From contig CAVQKF010000021.1 of assembly GCA_963712955.1 (NCBI GenBank), positions 180,855-244,854 on the forward strand: a DNA stretch of 64,000 nt, read 5' to 3'. The position numbers and the translations under genes are program-made. This stretch comes from DATFVJ01 sp963712955. Its GTDB lineage: Bacteria > Actinomycetota > Actinomycetes > Streptosporangiales > Streptosporangiaceae. This document shows, piece by piece, positions 59,567 through 64,000 of the stretch (positions within the stretch are counted from its first letter, which is position 1; the number at the start of each line of letters is the position of its first letter). Below the pieces are notes generated by a model. It made no database searches, had not been told where the DNA came from, and saw only the letters and a program-made list of their open reading frames with translations.

Positions 59567-61075
59567 ATGCAACTGACCTTCTTTACGCGGACCGGCTGGC
59601 AGGACTGGGATGTGGCGGCCGAGCCCGCCATCGCGGACCGCATGCCGCAGCTGGTCGACGACGACCTGATCTTCGAGGACGCGGGCGCGCTGCGGCCCAG
59701 CGTGGCGGTGAACCGGTGGCTGCGGGAGCTGCCGGTCAGCGGCGCGGCGGCCCCGGGCACCTGGGCGAAGTACGCGCGGGCGCTGCGGGACTGGATGGCC
59801 TTCCTGCTGCCGCTGGGCATCGCCTTATTCGACACCCGCGACCAGTTGAGGCGCGCGCTGGGCGCTTATGCAGCGCACCGGGCCGGCGGCCCAGTTGAGG
59901 CCAGATGGGCCGCATCGACGTGGAACCAGAACATCTGCGTGTTGTCGGTGTTCTACCAGTGGGCGGTTGCCGGGGGGCACGCGAGCGCGGTGCCGTTCAC
60001 CTACGCCCAGGCGCTGTCCCGTTACGGCGACCAGGTCCGCCTGGTGCAGGCGAACCTGGCGCGGCGGCGGGCCCCGAAGCCGCATGTGACGATCAAGTAT
60101 CTGGAGACGGACTTCGCGGCGCTGTTCCTCAACGCGCTGGCGGGGCTGACCCCGGAGGGGACGCCGGATGCGCGGTACCGGGGCCGGGAGCTGGCCCGCA
60201 ACGCCGCGATGGCGGGGTTGGTGCTGGCCACCGGGCTGCGCCGCCGGGAGTTCACGTTCCTGCTGGTGTTCGAGGTGCCCTCCGCGCCGCCGGCCAGGCA
60301 TCCATCGGGTCTGCCGGTGCTGTTCGGCGTTCCTGCGGTACTGGCCAAGGGCGGGAAGTACCGGACCACCTGGATCGACGCGGCCACGTTGCACGCGGTG
60401 CACAGCTACATCGCCTTGGACCGGGCGGCGAGTGTCGCCTGCTCGGGGTGGTCGCCGCCGGTGCGGTCGGGTGAGCCGCTGCTGGTGACCGATCCCGGTC
60501 CCGATGGGGGGCGGGTGAACGGGTCGAAAGTGAAGTGGGCGTCGCTGAGCGCTGGTGAGCGGTTGCGGCTGGTCGCGCCCGGCGGCGGCAGCTGCCTGCT
60601 GGCGGTGCGCGCCGACGGGGGCCCGTTCACCGCGTGGGAGAGCGTGTTCACCCGCGCCTCCAAGCGGATCAGGGCACGTTTCGAGCCGCGGTTCCCGCTT
60701 GTTCATCCGCATCGGCTGCGGCATTCGATGGCGATGGCGACGTTGGAACGCCTGGTGGGCGGCTTCTACGCCCAGGCCGCGCAGCTGACCGCGGCCACCG
60801 GCAGTGGCACCGGCACCGGTGCGGGCCCGGATGCGGCGCTGGCGCTGTATCTGGCCAAGGCCGATCCGCTGATGGTGCTGCGGGACCTGCTGGGGCACTC
60901 CTCAGCTTTGACGACGGAGGCGTATCTGCGTCGGCTGGACATGACGCGGATCTACGCCGAGGCATACGAGCAGGCCGCGATCGGCGCGCCGGCGGGTGCG
61001 CGGGCGGCGGCGGCCCGGGAGGCCGGCACCGAGTTTGACACCGACGGCACCGACACCGACGGCGGGGGTGTGTGA
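59567..61075 (+). CDS. tyrosine recombinase (first of trio)
   Basis: 502 aa from ATG 59567. An N-terminal SAM-like core-binding region (TWAKYARALRDWMAFLLPLG, WNQNICVLSVFYQWAV) is followed by the catalytic set: Arg225 in LATGLRRREF, Lys in AKGGKYR (261-264), HRLRH (382-386), LGHSSALTTEAYLR with His444 and Tyr453. Intact. The stop overlaps the next recombinase gene (TGATG). With the next two genes it forms a three-recombinase module of the RIT/Tn554-like kind. Confidence 0.88.
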   Translation: MQLTFFTRTGWQDWDVAAEPAIADRMPQLVDDDLIFEDAGALRPSVAVNRWLRELPVSGAAAPGTWAKYARALRDWMAFLLPLGIALFDTRDQLRRALGAYAAHRAGGPVEARWAASTWNQNICVLSVFYQWAVAGGHASAVPFTYAQALSRYGDQVRLVQANLARRRAPKPHVTIKYLETDFAALFLNALAGLTPEGTPDARYRGRELARNAAMAGLVLATGLRRREFTFLLVFEVPSAPPARHPSGLPVLFGVPAVLAKGGKYRTTWIDAATLHAVHSYIALDRAASVACSGWSPPVRSGEPLLVTDPGPDGGRVNGSKVKWASLSAGERLRLVAPGGGSCLLAVRADGGPFTAWESVFTRASKRIRARFEPRFPLVHPHRLRHSMAMATLERLVGGFYAQAAQLTAATGSGTGTGAGPDAALALYLAKADPLMVLRDLLGHSSALTTEAYLRRLDMTRIYAEAYEQAAIGAPAGARAAAAREAGTEFDTDGTDTDGGGV

Positions 61076-62761
61076 TGCCGGCAGAGCTGCTGAGCGATCC
61101 GCTGGGGATCGCGTGCGAGTTCGGCGACGGCCGCAGCGGGCGGTGGCTGTCCGGCGGGGTCGGTGATCCGGCGCTGGTCGCCGATCTGCTGGCCGGGCTG
61201 GCCGGGAAGGTCCACCCGCATGGGAAGGTGAACGCCCCGGGCACCGTCGAGTCGTATCTGATCGGGTTGCGGGACATCGCCGTGTTCATGGCCGCCCGTG
61301 GGGTCCGCGGCGGTGCCGGTGCCTTGACGCGGGCGGTGCTGGCGGAGTACTGGATGCAGGCCGGGGGGATGCGGGAGTCGACCACCCGGACCATGCTGGC
61401 CGGCTACGACGACGCCACCGGCGCCTTGGATGCGGGCGTTCGCGCCCTGGTGGACGGACGGCATTTCTCCCCAAGGCCTTCGAGTGATCCGCTGATGCCG
61501 TACGACCAGCGGCAGTGGGAGCACCTGCAGGACACCTGCCGGCGGATCGTCGATGACGCCTTCGCCGTCCACCGGCGAGCGCTCGCGGCCGCGGAGTGTG
61601 GCCGCGACCCGGGGCAGGCCGGGTGGAATGGCGGCAACCTGCGCTGGCTGCTGGTGCGGCACGGCCCGTTGAGCACCGCGCAGGTCGCCGCGCACCTTGG
61701 CATGTCCTCCACGTGGCCGGCACGGCGGCGTCGGTACCGCCTTCACCGAACTGTTCCCCGACGTCGCAGTCGTGATCGCCTATCGGGTGCTGTTCGGGTG
61801 CTACTGCGGTGTCGTCCCGGACGGGATCGCGGATCTGGACATCGGCGACGTCGACTGGGCCGGGGATGCCACGATCCTGCTCGACTATGTCAAAGGGCGC
61901 ACCGCGGCCGAGTCGGTGACGTTGCCGCGCCGGGCTGTGCGGCTGCTCGAGCAGTGGCTTGAGCATTCGGCGCTGGCCCGCCGCCACGCGCCCGCCGAGC
62001 TGGCCGGTGTGCTGTGGCTGCACTGCAGCCGTCGCAGCACGGCCCGCTGGCGGATCATGGTGAGGCCGTCAACCCAAACCTCGTGGGTCAAAAGGCACGG
62101 CGTCGAGGTGGACCGGCGGCGGATCCGCACCACCTTCGAGTCGGTGCGGGACCGCCAGGCCTGGCACGGCTCGCCCCGGTCGCTGATCGACCCCAACCAC
62201 AGTGCCCGCGTGGAGGCCGATCATTACCTGACCGCGGCCACGCCGGCCCAGCGGGACGCGGTGGAGGCCATCGTCGAGCAGGGGCAGGGCGACATGGTCC
62301 GCCGCGCCCAGCCGCCGCGGGTGGTTACCGCCGGGCAGCTGGCCGAGCTGGCCGACGCCCTGCCGGAGGCGATCGCCGCGCTGGGCCTGGACGAGTCCAC
62401 CGCCGCCGAGATCGTCTCCGGTGGTCAGGACGTGTTCACGGCCGCCTGCACCGACCCGGCCTCGGGCCTGCACGGCCCGGCCGGAAAGCCGTGCCCGGCA
62501 CGGCCGTGGGTGTGCCTGCTCTGCCCGCTTGCGATCTTCGCGCCGCGGCATGCCGGCAACCTGCTCCGGTTGAAGGGGTGGTTTTCCCGGCAGTGGGCGC
62601 AGCTGCCCACCGGGCAGTTCATGGCCACCTTCGGGCCGTATGCGACCCGCGTCGATGAGGTCCTGCAGCACTACCCCGCGCCGGTGCTGGCCGCCGCCGC
62701 GGCCGGCTGCGGCAACGACGATCACGCCCTGCCGCTCCGGCCCGAGGAGAGCACCTCATGA
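61075..62761 (+). pseudogene. recombinase-type protein (second of trio), frameshifted
   Basis: Begins at ATG 61075 (TGATG overlap). First part to about 61700: TVESYLIGLRDIAVFMAARG, YDQRQWEHLQDTCRRIVDDA, VAAHLGMSS. The frame then changes, and GVGTAFTELFPDVAVVIAYR, VSWVKRH-type segments, and a cysteine cluster (CPARPWVCLLCPLAIF) follow to TGA 62761. Joined, it would be about 560 aa with a tyrosine-recombinase-like core but no obvious Tyr nucleophile box. It overlaps the third gene by ATGA. Confidence 0.78.
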
Positions 62762-64000
62762 CCCGGCCCGATCCCGCAGCCCGCCACGACGGCGCAGGCG
62801 GATACCGCTGTCCGTTCACCGGATCGGATGTATGCGCCGCCGCCGGCCTGCGGATCGTCCCCGGCGGACGCGCCGTCATGTTCGACCAGGAGGCGTGGCA
62901 CTTCGACGACGTCGCCGGGCTGCCCGCCTACCTGCCCCGCACCAGCGTCCGGCTCGACTTCACCATCATCACCGAACCGCGGTGGCGCCTGGTGGCCAAG
63001 GAATACATCTACGCCCGCCTGGCGCCCGCCGACCCTGTCGTCGCGGTGCTGCCCGGCGCCTACCGGGTCCCGCTGACCCTGCAGTCCTGCGCGCATCGGC
63101 TGCTCGAGGCGGCCAACTGGCTGAACTGGCTGACCGGGCAGCGGGTCGCATCCCTTGGGCAGGTCACCCAGGACCACTGCGACCGCTACCTGATCGAACG
63201 CGGCCGCCGCAAGGACGCCTCCGGTGCTGTGATCGGCACCCTGGAGGACGCCTCGCTGCGCGTGCCCGCCGCAGTGGTCATCGAGCTGGCCGGCTACCGC
63301 GAGCTGTTCACCGCCGACCGTTACGCCGAAGGGTTCACCCCCTGGCGGGGCCGGACCTCCGCCCAGGTCGTCGGGACGCGCTCCGGAGGTGAGAACAAGA
63401 CGCCGCCGCTAGACCAGCGGCTCGTACAGCCGCTGCTCACCGCGGCGTTCTACATGACCGGGACGCTGGGACCCCACGTGCTGGCCCTGCGGCAGACCCT
63501 CCACCAGGATCGCCTGGCAAGCGAAAGACTCCGCTCCACCTGGGCCACCCTCGATGAGCTGCACAGCGTCCTCGGCGGGCACATCGATGCCGGCGAGCCC
63601 TTGCCGGCCATGGGCAACGCGCACATCCAGGCCCGCCTGGCCAAGGGATGGGCCCCCGACGACCCGCTGCTGCACGTCAGCTCGCGGCCCTGGCGAACAC
63701 CGCCGGCGCCAAGCAGCTCGGCCCGGGCATCCTGGCCGAGGGCGGGCCCGCCATCCTCGACGCACTCCGCCAGGTCGGCCTCGCCAAGCCGTGGGCACGC
63801 GACGCCACCGACGCCGCTGTCGCCGACGGCACGGCCGTGATCCCGTGGACCGTCCCGCTGGACGGCAAGGAGGCGCGCTACCTTGTCGGCTTTCTGCACA
63901 CCGCCTGCCTGATCATCACAGCGATGATCACAGGCATGCGCGACTGCGAGCTGAAGGAACTGAGCATCGAGCTGCCGGCGCAGCACCGTCACCGGACCCG
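62758..64000 (+). pseudogene. recombinase-type protein (third of trio), frameshifted and cut by window edge
   Basis: Begins at ATG 62758. The first part reads to about 63685: CPFTGSDVCAAAGL, RLDFTIITEPRWRLVAKEYI, LEAANWLNWLTGQRVASLGQ. The frame then changes and continues ALANTAGAKQLGPGILAEGG, VGFLHTACLIITAMITGMRD to the edge; TGMRDCELKEL is the start of a recombinase catalytic domain with the first Arg. The rest lies outside the window. Confidence 0.75.

Overview
The window is high-GC DNA from a filamentous-type actinobacterium. The evidence is GTG starts, GC-rich codon use, two DUF5753-type XRE regulator/DUF397 pairs, a WS/DGAT acyltransferase, MMPL and Acg-type nitroreductase genes, and actinobacterial IS families (IS1380, IS630, ISKra4). 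I cannot name the genus. The most notable metabolic content is a Calvin-Benson-Bassham (CBB) cluster. A LysR regulator (probable CbbR) and phosphoribulokinase run leftward (13.7-15.9 kb). A NarL-type response regulator and GAF sensor kinase run divergently rightward (16.0-17.9 kb), followed by red-type form I RuBisCO large and small subunits and the activase CbbX (18.2-21.3 kb).

Layout. 0-12.6 kb: a repeat-tailed membrane-anchored protein, glutathione peroxidase, the first XRE/DUF397 locus, a frameshifted CYTH-CHAD protein, an RDD protein, Hsp20 and an ABC1-type kinase, then an old integration scar (truncated sulfatase, integrase tail, tRNA 3' fragment) abutting an RlmA-like rRNA methyltransferase. 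12.6-21.3 kb: dodecin, a cold-shock protein and the CBB cluster. 21.3-33.5 kb: two aldo-keto reductases, an epimerase, a DUF6325-like protein, MMPL, WS/DGAT, patatin, YdcF-like, YqhA-like and MarC-like (frameshifted) genes. 33.6-35.2 kb: a decayed IS1380 element. 35.2-46.2 kb: a kinase-like/flippase fusion behind a minisatellite, enoyl-CoA hydratase, a VapBC pair abutting a dehydratase remnant, a LmbE-type deacetylase, thioredoxin, a split SDR/DUF2867 gene, nitroreductase, and the second XRE/DUF397 locus in the same arrangement as the first.

46.2-64 kb is an accessory, decaying region. It contains a chimeric DUF4157 (HELTH zinc-peptidase-like) protein with a lower-GC C-terminal module, a TnpB remnant, an N-acyl-D-amino-acid deacylase, a heavily frameshifted prolyl oligopeptidase, truncated IS630 and ISKra4 transposases, DUF4160/DUF2442 and Phd/VapC modules, a P-loop ATPase, and a trio of overlapping tyrosine-recombinase-type genes running off the right edge.

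Many conserved genes carry a single frame break (CYTH-CHAD, MarC, SDR/DUF2867, the second and third recombinases). This could be real decay or sequence error; read coverage would decide. No CRISPR array, rRNA gene or complete tRNA gene was seen.
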